This document shows, in pieces, positions 1 through 6,723 of a stretch of 64,000 nucleotides of DNA. The position numbers and the translations under genes were made by a program. Source of the DNA: Lachnospiraceae bacterium (GTDB lineage Bacteria > Bacillota > Clostridia > Lachnospirales > Lachnospiraceae); assembly GCA_902363835.1 (NCBI GenBank), contig CABJBM010000002.1, forward strand, positions 186,001-250,000, read 5' to 3'. The notes beneath the pieces were generated by a model that worked only from the letters and a program-made list of their open reading frames with translations, did not search any database and was not told where the DNA came from. The stretch's first letter is position 1, and every line of letters starts with the position of its first letter.

Positions 1-359
1 CATTCCTCAAACATGCTGCGGTAAAAATCAATCCCAGCCTGGTTGGGAGTCTCCTCTTCCCCTGTGGGGTATATGCGGGTCCAGTTAATGGAGGTGCGGA
101 AGATATTAAAATTGGCATCAGCCATTAATTTTAAATCCTCCTTATAGGTATGGTAAAAATCAATCCCCTTGTGTGTTGGGTAATAATCCGCATCACGGCG
201 GATTCCTCCAAAGAAACCGCGGGCCTTAATATCTGCCGTAGACATTTGTTTTCCGTCTTCTAAGTATGCTCCTTCCAATTGATTGGCAGCCACTGCGCCG
301 CCCCATAAAAAGCCATCTCTAAATCCTGTTTCCGGTTTTTTCAAAATCTTTTCCTCCAT
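1..359 (-). CDS. GH1 6-phospho-beta-glucosidase, N-terminal part (runs off the left edge)
   Basis: Minus-strand translation from the ATG at 357-359 is open to the window edge (119 complete codons). It begins with the glycoside hydrolase family 1 N-terminus: FLWGGAVAANQLEGAY near residue 20, then a DFYHTYKEDLKLMADANF region and FRTSINWTRIYPTG, the first beta strands of the TIM barrel including the conserved SINWTRI stretch. GH1 enzymes beside a glucose-family PTS hydrolyse phosphorylated aryl- or cellobio-beta-glucosides in the cytoplasm. It starts 8 bases after the EIIA stop and is the last visible gene of the licT-EIIBC-EIIA operon. The catalytic glutamates lie outside the window, so activity cannot be judged. 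Confidence 0.9.
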   Translation of the reverse strand, partial: MEEKILKKPETGFRDGFLWGGAVAANQLEGAYLEDGKQMSTADIKARGFFGGIRRDADYYPTHKGIDFYHTYKEDLKLMADANFNIFRTSINWTRIYPTGEEETPNQAGIDFYRSMFEE

Positions 360-367
360 TTCAAATT

Positions 368-877
368 TCAATCCATGGTTCCCTGAATCTCATATTTTGC
401 AATTACTGATTTTCCTTTTTTGACACTGCCCTTTGCTTCATAAGCAATTGCATGCCCGTTCTGATTAACCACGATCATCATTACAATTGGATCACAGCCG
501 CTCTTTTTAATCACATCAAGGTCCATATCAACTATTTTTTCTCCTGCTTTGACCTTTGTGTTTACTTCCTTAAAATACTTATACCCTTTTCCCTTTAAAT
601 TCACAGTATCAATGCCCATGTGGACAAGCAATTCGATCCCTTCATCTGTGACCATGCCAAATGCATGTTTCGTTGGAAATATCATGGTAATTTCTCCATC
701 CACCGGGGCAACGATGGATGGGCGGTCAGGAGTGATGGCAACCCCATCCCCCATGGACAGGCTGGAAAATGCCTCATCAGGGGTTTCTGACAAATGACAC
801 ATTGTTCCTGTGGCAAAGGCTACCATGGTGTGTTCCTGTTTTTCCTGTGTACCAAACCATTTGCTGAAAATACTCAT
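368..877 (-). CDS. PTS EIIA, glucose/beta-glucoside family
   Basis: 169-residue soluble EIIA of the glucose superfamily. It carries phosphate from HPr to the EIIB domain of the neighbouring permease. The signature LLVHMGIDTVNLKGKGY is present; its histidine (about residue 86) is the expected phosphorylation site, and a second histidine (about residue 71, PTKHAFG) is the usual active-site partner. In many beta-glucoside PTS this domain is fused to EIIBC; here it is a separate gene 11 bases after EIIBC. A GGTGAG element precedes the ATG. Confidence 0.93.
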   Translation of the reverse strand: MSIFSKWFGTQEKQEHTMVAFATGTMCHLSETPDEAFSSLSMGDGVAITPDRPSIVAPVDGEITMIFPTKHAFGMVTDEGIELLVHMGIDTVNLKGKGYKYFKEVNTKVKAGEKIVDMDLDVIKKSGCDPIVMMIVVNQNGHAIAYEAKGSVKKGKSVIAKYEIQGTMD

Positions 878-888
878 ATTATGCTCAC

Positions 889-2277
889 CTACTGTGCAAT
901 CGTTGAATCGTCAAATCCCAGGATTACAGTTGCCGTAACAGAAACTGCAAAGGTCACCCCAATGGCAATGATGATCGCCATCATGGTATCCATGAAAATC
1001 GGGATGGCCAAAATACTGGAATAGCCTAAGGTATAGGCTTTTGCTCCCATAACTCCTGCTGTTGCTCCTCCTGCAAGGCCGCCGGCAACCACTGCATAAA
1101 GGGGTTTTTTCAGCCTTAAGTTGATTCCGTAAATTGCCGGTTCGGAAACTCCTGAAACAACTGCGCCAATGGCCGCAGAAATTGCCTCAGAGCGAAGCTT
1201 TTTATTCTTTGTGCGGATGGCAACTCCTGTACAGGCTCCTCCTTCTGCAATATTATGCAGGATCCATGCAGGCCGGAAAAAGTTATCATAACCGGTATTT
1301 GCCAGCAGCTCTGTCATGGGCGCTACAAACAGCATATTCATGCCGCCCATTACAATAAACGGCCACACTGCAGCCAATAATCCAATGGCAACACCGCCTG
1401 TCACATCGTAAATCCCCACAAAAATGCTTACAATATAATTGCCTGCAATGGTTCCAAGGGGAGCCAGAACAACCATGACAATGGGCATTGCAACAGCCAG
1501 GGTCAAAAGGGGGGCAAATACGGACCGCAAAACCCCGGGTATCACTTTATAGAAGAATTTTTCCAGACGGGCAACCAGCAATGCGGATAAAATTGCCGGA
1601 AGCAGGGTATTGGAATAGCTCACTAAGGTAACGGGAAGGCCAAAGATCGTCACCGCCTGGTCTCCGCCGATCAGCTGGACAAAATTAGGGTAAAGGAGCA
1701 TCAATGCCATTGCCATTGCAAACGCCGGGTTTGACTTAAGGGTGCGTGAGGCGCCATAGGCGATAAACACCGGCATAAAGTAAAACGGCACATTGGACAT
1801 AAAGTTGAACATCATATACGTGGTATTTCCAGTCACATCAGGCCAGAAGTATGCACTTACGCCCAAAGCAACCTTCAGCATACCGGCCCCGTACAGCACC
1901 GTAATAAACGGAGTTAATGAGGCTGATAAAAATTGTATGACCTTTCCCAGGTAATAACCAAAACCGGAAGCTTTTGCAGGAGCCACATCTTCCTTATGGT
2001 ACTCTTCCACCTCATCTTCTGTTTCCAGCCCATATTCTTTTACTACGTATTCAAATACCGGAAATAAATTAGGGCCTAAAACAACCTGATATTGCCCGGA
2101 GCCAAACACCACCCCAAGAACGCCGTCAATTTTTTTGATTTCCTCAGTATTTGCTTTTCCCACATCTTTTAAAATAAACCGAAGCCTTGTAACACAATGG
2201 GTCACACTATGAACATTTTCCTTTTCACCAATAAGCTTCATAATAGAATCAGATAATTCTTTTACATTGACTGCCAT
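889..2277 (-). CDS. PTS EIIBC, glucose/beta-glucoside family
   Basis: Membrane permease and phosphotransfer subunit, 462 residues from the preferred ATG at 2277, which follows TAGGAGG; an upstream in-frame start would add 15 unlikely residues. Residues 1-80 are the EIIB domain with the phosphocysteine in THCVTRLRF (about Cys28). After a linker rich in Glu and Val, about residues 100-460 form the hydrophobic EIIC domain with the glucose-family motif GVSEPAIYGINLRLKKP. The EIIA is encoded by the next gene. The exact sugar cannot be read; the LicT-type antiterminator and GH1 neighbour favour a beta-glucoside. Confidence 0.92.
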   Translation of the reverse strand: MAVNVKELSDSIMKLIGEKENVHSVTHCVTRLRFILKDVGKANTEEIKKIDGVLGVVFGSGQYQVVLGPNLFPVFEYVVKEYGLETEDEVEEYHKEDVAPAKASGFGYYLGKVIQFLSASLTPFITVLYGAGMLKVALGVSAYFWPDVTGNTTYMMFNFMSNVPFYFMPVFIAYGASRTLKSNPAFAMAMALMLLYPNFVQLIGGDQAVTIFGLPVTLVSYSNTLLPAILSALLVARLEKFFYKVIPGVLRSVFAPLLTLAVAMPIVMVVLAPLGTIAGNYIVSIFVGIYDVTGGVAIGLLAAVWPFIVMGGMNMLFVAPMTELLANTGYDNFFRPAWILHNIAEGGACTGVAIRTKNKKLRSEAISAAIGAVVSGVSEPAIYGINLRLKKPLYAVVAGGLAGGATAGVMGAKAYTLGYSSILAIPIFMDTMMAIIIAIGVTFAVSVTATVILGFDDSTIAQ

Positions 2278-2338
2278 AAGTTTCCTCCTAAAATTATTTA
2301 TAATGTAAACCGTACTGCGCACATACGATTCCTTATCC

Positions 2339-3178
2339 TTACTTTTTTAATAATCTCCGGATATGGATGAACAAATAAAGCTTATCGTCATCCCTCATTT
2401 GATATTGATATTTATTTAAAATATATCGTTCAATGTTTTGAACAATTTCATGAATGGCTGGAAACTCCACCTCAAACTTTTGAAGCATGGAATTGTTATC
2501 ATTGCTTGTCTCTTTGGAATTTAAAAGCACCTTTCTCATAAAAAACTTTAAATGAATGATGAACCGGGAATAATCGAAAGACTCTATATCAGGTTCTATA
2601 TGGAGGCTTTCCATAACGATATTTACCAGGTCCCTTACTCCATACATGATCTCAAGAGTCTTTTGTCCCCTCTGGTTGCTTGCGTTGATGATATGAAATG
2701 CCATTGTGCTGGCTTCCTCATAATCCAGTTCAATGCTGTATGTTTCATTGATCATATCCACCAGCTCGCAGCCGATCCTGTATTCTTCCTGATAAAACCT
2801 TTTGATCTCTTCGCTTGCAATGCTGGGAAACAGCATTCCTTCTTTATACCTTATGAGCAGATAATGAATATGGTCGGCAAGGCTGATTGCCAGATTTTCA
2901 TTTAATTTATGATTAAGAGATTTTTCCGCATGTTCCACCATCTGCATGGTAAGCTGGATCCTGTCAAAGGGAATCTCCTCCAATATGGTTACCAGCTTAT
3001 TTTTTACCTGATTGTTTATCTGAGCAAAAATCTTTATGATTTCATTATCAGATAGGGATTCACGGACTTTATGGCGGAACCCGATCCCATTCCCCACAGC
3101 AATATACTCCTGCTTTTTGTCATCCACCACAAACACCACATTGTTATTAAGTATTTTTACAATTTTCCAGCAACCCAT
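2339..3178 (-). CDS. LicT/BglG-family transcriptional antiterminator
   Basis: 279 residues from the ATG at 3178, which has GGAGGAG just upstream; a longer frame starting at 3265 would run through the terminator hairpin and is rejected. The N-terminal about 55 residues (MGCWKIVKILNNNVVFV ... VGNGIGF) form the RNA-binding CAT domain, followed by two PRD domains (about 65-170 and 175-279) with conserved histidines. These proteins bind a RAT hairpin in their own leader, blocking the overlapping terminator when PRD phosphorylation by the PTS signals sugar availability. A RAT-like element and terminator lie directly upstream at 3198-3268. It is the first gene of the beta-glucoside PTS operon. Confidence 0.93.
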   Translation of the reverse strand: MGCWKIVKILNNNVVFVVDDKKQEYIAVGNGIGFRHKVRESLSDNEIIKIFAQINNQVKNKLVTILEEIPFDRIQLTMQMVEHAEKSLNHKLNENLAISLADHIHYLLIRYKEGMLFPSIASEEIKRFYQEEYRIGCELVDMINETYSIELDYEEASTMAFHIINASNQRGQKTLEIMYGVRDLVNIVMESLHIEPDIESFDYSRFIIHLKFFMRKVLLNSKETSNDNNSMLQKFEVEFPAIHEIVQNIERYILNKYQYQMRDDDKLYLFIHIRRLLKK

Positions 3179-3197
3179 AAATCTCCTCCAAACGCAA

Positions 3198-3268
3198 TAA
3201 AAAAAGGCAAAATCCTTCCTATAGAAAGATTTTGCCCAATTTTCATTCACGAAATATGGTAACAAGTC
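3198..3268 (-). promoter_or_regulatory. RAT-like antiterminator site overlapping a leader terminator
   Basis: On the minus strand the leader contains GACTTGTTACC (3258-3268) and GGGCAAAATC (3227-3236 region), resembling the two conserved sides of the LicT/BglG RAT (consensus like GGATTGTTACTG and GGCAAAACC). The second half is also the 5' arm of a hairpin, GGCAAAATC pairing with GATTTTGCC (3206-3236), followed by a run of seven T (3198-3205). This is the mutually exclusive RAT/terminator layout expected before a BglG-family gene. The spacing between the halves is about ten bases longer than usual, so the RAT assignment is less certain than the terminator. Confidence 0.75.
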
Positions 3269-3279
3269 TTGATATTTGG

Positions 3280-3308
3280 ATTATAACATACCCATTTGGA
3301 TTATGCAA
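3280..3308 (-). promoter_or_regulatory. Sigma-A-type promoter of the beta-glucoside PTS operon
   Basis: TTGCAT (3303-3308) and a perfect TATAAT (3280-3285) are separated by 17 bases on the minus strand, immediately upstream of the RAT-like leader. The start of transcription would fall near 3273. Confidence 0.75.
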
Positions 3309-3335
3309 ATCTTTTCTTTTCATTTAGAGACTTTT

Positions 3336-3599
3336 TTATCTGCTAAACCCATGAAAGAAAAGATCCTTCAGCCCATGGTATGCCATATCTTCGTCCGCTC
3401 CGGTAATCTCTATCCTTATAACATCACCGAATTTAATGTTCAGCCCCATAATTGCCACCACATCGGAAGCGTCAGCAGTTTTCCCGTCAAGGAAAATTTT
3501 TATCCTGCAGTCATATTTCTGGCTCTCCATTGCCAGCATTACTGCCGGCCTTGCATGGATCCCAAACCGTTCTCTTACTTCATAATCAAATGTTTTCAT
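3336..3599 (-). CDS. HPr-family phosphocarrier protein with Asp at position 46
   Basis: 87 residues from the ATG at 3599 (GGGAGGG upstream). GIHARPA places the phosphorylatable histidine at residue 15 as in HPr. It aligns without gaps to B. subtilis HPr as I recall it, and position 46, the serine phosphorylated by HPr kinase, is Asp here (DASDVVAIMGL, S45-D46). It should therefore accept phosphate from enzyme I but not be regulated on Ser46, and might mimic P-Ser-HPr. It is monocistronic with its own promoter, between two PTS operons. Catabolite-repression HPr (Crh) was considered, but Crh has Gln at position 15; this protein keeps His15. Confidence 0.88.
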   Translation of the reverse strand: MKTFDYEVRERFGIHARPAVMLAMESQKYDCRIKIFLDGKTADASDVVAIMGLNIKFGDVIRIEITGADEDMAYHGLKDLFFHGFSR

Positions 3600-3668
3600 C
3601 TTCCCTCCCAGCACCCCATTGCGTATCAAATAAAAACAACCTCGGAAACCATAAATACCTTTATTCTT

Positions 3669-3696
3669 ATTATACATATCAAAACAAATCTGTCCA
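3669..3696 (-). promoter_or_regulatory. Promoter of the HPr-like gene
   Basis: TGGACA (3691-3696) and TATAAT (3669-3674) separated by 16 bases on the minus strand, about 70 bases before the HPr start and downstream of the preceding operon's terminator. Confidence 0.6.
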
Positions 3697-3743
3697 GTTT
3701 AATATCATCTGTCCGAAGGATCTTAAGTGCCTTTCTTTGCCAT

Positions 3744-3772
3744 TTAAAAAGAGACACCATGAAATGATGCCC
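3744..3772 (-). terminator. Intrinsic terminator after the tyrosine phosphatase gene
   Basis: On the minus strand GGCATCA and TGGTGTC (two G-U pairs) enclose a five-base loop and are followed by TCTTTTT. It separates the lactose/cellobiose PTS operon from the HPr gene. Confidence 0.6.
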
Positions 3773-3817
3773 CTTTCCTTTTACCGCCTGATTCCGGGAA
3801 GATCAGCAGTTCCTGTT

Positions 3818-4630
3818 TTATTCCAGATAAATCTCCTTAAGCCGCCTTCTGCCGGACTCATAAAAACCGCAGGCCTGATCCAGATAGGCTTCCATTCCTC
3901 CCAGTTTGTCCACTTCTTCAAAAGAGGCCCTGATATAAGACTCCTTTGCCTCCATAAGGCCTGAAAGATAATCAAGGATCACCATGTTATCCGTATACAG
4001 CCGGTATTGATCCATTCGCCGTTCATTGCGCTCTCTGTTATATTGGGCAGTTTTTAAATAATCCTTTACGATTTCCTCTCTTGGAACCTTTAAGATGGAA
4101 AGGAACAGGGCGGCTGCCCAGCCGGTGCGGTCCTTTCCTCCCCTGCAATGAAAAACCAGGGGAACGGAAGCAGCGTCAGTGAGCAATTTTAAAAAAGCGG
4201 AATATGCCCTTATGCTGTTTTCTGATGTTACAAAAGACCGCATCTGTCCTTCCATGGAATTTAAATTCCTTATCAGATATTCATGGCCTTCAGAGGTTTG
4301 CTCCCACTCCATGAGCCTTGCGATCTTTCCTTCCTCATCCCTGTGAGAGGCGCTTGCAAGAGCTGCTGTTTCCCCATCAGGAGACAATACCTCCATCCGG
4401 ATTCCCTTAAGCAGCCGGTCCGGCTGTAGCTCCCTTTCTGGTTTGGAACGAAAATCCACTGCTGTGCGGATATTCATTTTTTCCAGCTTTTTTAAATCTT
4501 CTTCTGACAGGTTGTGAAGTGCATCGGAGCGAAACACCAGACCCGTTTTTACCCGCCGCCCTTCCTCTGTATCAAAACCTCCCATGTCACGGAAATTAAA
4601 GGTTCCGTCTAAAGAAATATATCTGTCCAT
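3818..4630 (-). CDS. Tyrosine/serine protein phosphatase family protein
   Basis: 270-residue cytoplasmic phosphatase. The P-loop HCRGGKDRTGW (C-x5-R form, about residues 162-172) is intact, and the N-terminus FNFRDMGGFDTEEGRRVKTGLVFRSDAL is typical of the PF13350-like 'tyrosine-protein phosphatase' family; TAVDFRS follows. Members act on phosphotyrosine, phosphoserine or small phosphate esters. It is the last gene of the EIIA-EIIB-EIIC operon, 24 bases after EIIC, so it may act on a phosphorylated sugar or a PTS component; that is inference. GGGAGG supports the start. Confidence 0.85.
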   Translation of the reverse strand: MDRYISLDGTFNFRDMGGFDTEEGRRVKTGLVFRSDALHNLSEEDLKKLEKMNIRTAVDFRSKPERELQPDRLLKGIRMEVLSPDGETAALASASHRDEEGKIARLMEWEQTSEGHEYLIRNLNSMEGQMRSFVTSENSIRAYSAFLKLLTDAASVPLVFHCRGGKDRTGWAAALFLSILKVPREEIVKDYLKTAQYNRERNERRMDQYRLYTDNMVILDYLSGLMEAKESYIRASFEEVDKLGGMEAYLDQACGFYESGRRRLKEIYLE

Positions 4631-4654
4631 TGTATCTTTCCTCCCAAAGTAAAT

Positions 4655-5917
4655 CTACTGCCCTATGTTTTCTTTCTCTTTTGCTTCCTTATCCACACGA
4701 TATATAAAGGGTATGTAAAGAGCAATGATCGCAAAAAGCTGTATCAGCTGTATCAACGCACCTTGCCAGCCCGCCACAAGGAATCCCTGCAGCACGGGAG
4801 GAAGCTGTCTTGACACATTGGCACTGACAATGGGTAAAAATCCGGCCAAAGAAGCGGCATAAGCAATTAAGATGCTGATAACAGGAGCAAGTGTCATGGG
4901 AATGATCAGCCAGACATTCAGCACCATAGGGATTCCGAATTTCATAGGTTCCGTAATTCCGAAAACGCTGGGGATAATGGCCACCTTTCCAATGCTCTTC
5001 ATATGCTGGCTTCTGCAGTACCACACCAGCAATATGGCAATAGCAAGGGCTCTCGGCCCTTTAAAGGATTCCAGAAAGAACATATTGATCACATGCCTTG
5101 GCATATCACCTGCAAGGACTGCTTCCGCATTTTCATAGGCCTGGGTTGCAAAAAGGGCATTAAGGAAAACATTGGACACATTGGAACCATGGATCCCGAA
5201 AAACCACAAAAATTCCGATACCGCATAGAGGATACAGGCGGAAACAATGGAGCCCCCAAGATTCTGGAGAGGAATCTGGAGAACCTTGTAAATGAGATCA
5301 TGCATGTTTTCAAAGGGTGTCATTTTAATGATGCTATCCACAATGAGGAAGAAAAACAGGATGCAAAATGCAGGTACAATGGCCTGAAAGATCTTTGAAA
5401 CACCCTTTGGCACAGCAGCCGGCATGCGGATATAGATGTTCTTGTCAATAAAATAAGCATAGGCCCGGGTTGCCACAAGGGCTATGATGATCCCCACGAA
5501 CATTCCCCTGGAACCAAGGTAACTGGTGTTGATGACATTGGCGGTTTTTGCACCTTCCGCTGCCTCTGTGAACATTTTCTGAATAGGGGTCACTGCCAGA
5601 AAGCAGGCAAAGGAAATAATGACAGGAGGCAAAATCTCCTGTTTGCATTCATTCGCCATGGCCACGGTTAAGGATATAAGGGTGTAAATGGTAATCAGAT
5701 TTAAAGTGACCGTGGATCCCAGGGTACAAAAATCCTTAACAGGCTGGGGCATAAAATCCAGGGTGGTTATGATCATAAATATACTGCCTGCAAGGGAAAT
5801 GGGCATAATCCCCATCATTCCTGCTGAAATGACCTTCACGTAACGGGCCGATGCAAACCTGCCCATGCCCATTGCAAGTTTCTGACTCATGCTTTTTTTA
5901 TCATTTGACGCTGCCAT
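4655..5917 (-). CDS. PTS EIIC, lactose/cellobiose family
   Basis: 420-residue integral membrane permease with about ten hydrophobic segments. Family hallmarks include the N-terminal GRFASARYVKVISAGMMGIMPISLAGSIF, the FFGIHGSNV motif and the ITEPMKFGIPMVLN motif of CelB/ChbC/LacE-type EIIC. It moves a beta-linked disaccharide across the membrane while EIIB phosphorylates it. It follows EIIB by 17 bases and is preceded by AGGAG. Substrate specificity cannot be read; the LicR-type regulator favours a cellobiose- or lichenan-type sugar. Confidence 0.93.
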   Translation of the reverse strand: MAASNDKKSMSQKLAMGMGRFASARYVKVISAGMMGIMPISLAGSIFMIITTLDFMPQPVKDFCTLGSTVTLNLITIYTLISLTVAMANECKQEILPPVIISFACFLAVTPIQKMFTEAAEGAKTANVINTSYLGSRGMFVGIIIALVATRAYAYFIDKNIYIRMPAAVPKGVSKIFQAIVPAFCILFFFLIVDSIIKMTPFENMHDLIYKVLQIPLQNLGGSIVSACILYAVSEFLWFFGIHGSNVSNVFLNALFATQAYENAEAVLAGDMPRHVINMFFLESFKGPRALAIAILLVWYCRSQHMKSIGKVAIIPSVFGITEPMKFGIPMVLNVWLIIPMTLAPVISILIAYAASLAGFLPIVSANVSRQLPPVLQGFLVAGWQGALIQLIQLFAIIALYIPFIYRVDKEAKEKENIGQ

Positions 5918-5934
5918 ACCATTTTCTCCTTTCC

Positions 5935-6234
5935 TTACCGGCTCATCTGGCTAAGTGCATCTGCCAGTACCTTTTCTCCGTTCATCATGCCGTAATCCAT
6001 CATTTCAATAACCCTTACAGGGATAGACGGAAAATCAGCCGCCACCTTTTCTTCCATGTAACTTACCTGGGGGCCTAAAAGGATGATATCCGTTCCCTCC
6101 GCGTGGGAGCAAAGAGAGGTGACAGGAACTGCTTCAATCTCCAACTCCATCCTCTTTTCATCCGCACTTTCTTTCATTCGCTCAACCAGCATGCTGGTTG
6201 ACATTCCTGCCGCGCAGGCTAAAATAATTTTCAT
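5935..6234 (-). CDS. PTS EIIB, lactose/cellobiose family
   Basis: 99-residue cytoplasmic EIIB. The N-terminal phosphocysteine loop ACAAGMSTSM places the active cysteine at residue 7, standard for ChbB-like proteins. The start codon overlaps the end of the EIIA gene by four bases, implying translational coupling; a GGAGATG sequence provides the ribosome binding site. Length is normal for the family. Confidence 0.93.
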   Translation of the reverse strand: MKIILACAAGMSTSMLVERMKESADEKRMELEIEAVPVTSLCSHAEGTDIILLGPQVSYMEEKVAADFPSIPVRVIEMMDYGMMNGEKVLADALSQMSR

Positions 6235-6599
6235 AAAGCTTCATCTCCTTTTCTGGCTTCATTTTTGAATCCTAATGAATCTTTTTCAATCTTATACATA
6301 ATACGGTACATTTCGATCATCTGCTCTGCCAGATCCTGTACGGTCATGGCGTTCATCAGATGATCCTGGCCGTGTATCATGATCAGGCTCATCTTGTTTT
6401 CTCCGCCTCCGTTTAATTCTTCCTGAATCAGCTCAGTCTGTACCTGGTGAGCGGAAAGCAGAGATTTGCGGCACTCCTCCATAAGAGCCGACGCTTTTTC
6501 AAAATCCTTTTCCCTTGCTGCCTGAATCGCCAGCATTGCCTTACTCCTGGCATTTCCGCCCTTTACCACCAGCTCCATTACAATGGTTTCTGTTGTCAT
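6231..6599 (-). CDS. PTS EIIA, lactose/cellobiose family
   Basis: 122-residue all-helical EIIA of the LacF/ChbA type. The conserved MIHGQDHLMNA contains the phosphorylatable histidine (about residue 76) and the metal-binding Asp (about 79). It is first of three PTS genes that follow the LicR-type activator, separated from it by 124 bases holding two copies of a short repeat. AGGAGG precedes the ATG. Confidence 0.92.
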   Translation of the reverse strand: MTTETIVMELVVKGGNARSKAMLAIQAAREKDFEKASALMEECRKSLLSAHQVQTELIQEELNGGGENKMSLIMIHGQDHLMNAMTVQDLAEQMIEMYRIMYKIEKDSLGFKNEARKGDEAL

Positions 6600-6623
6600 A
6601 CCTTCTATCCTCCTGTTTCACCT

Positions 6624-6722
6624 TACCTGCCCGTTTTTTTGCATAAAGATATACCGCGGGATGTTTCTTCTTTCCTGCCTGGTTTTTTTGGGGCTTAAAG
6701 GTATACCCCCATAGTGTTTCTC
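6624..6722 (-). repeat. Two tandem copies of a roughly 45-base intergenic repeat
   Basis: The gap between the LicR-type gene and EIIA holds two diverged copies, 6624-6670 and 6671-6722. Read on the plus strand each has a CCTGCC-like start, G plus seven T, then (T)AAAG(G/A)TATACC, a G/C-rich patch and GTTTC. A third copy lies at 16477-16519 in the other PTS operon. Copy 6671-6722 can form a short GGGG/CCCC hairpin. The poly-T lies on the wrong side of the hairpins for a minus-strand terminator. Function unknown. Confidence 0.55.
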
Positions 6723-6723
6723 C

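Noticed and set aside
3179..3265. Longer N-terminus for the LicT-type protein
   Set aside because: The extra 29 codons read through the leader terminator and lack a ribosome binding site, whereas the ATG at 3178 has GGAGGAG and begins the CAT domain properly.
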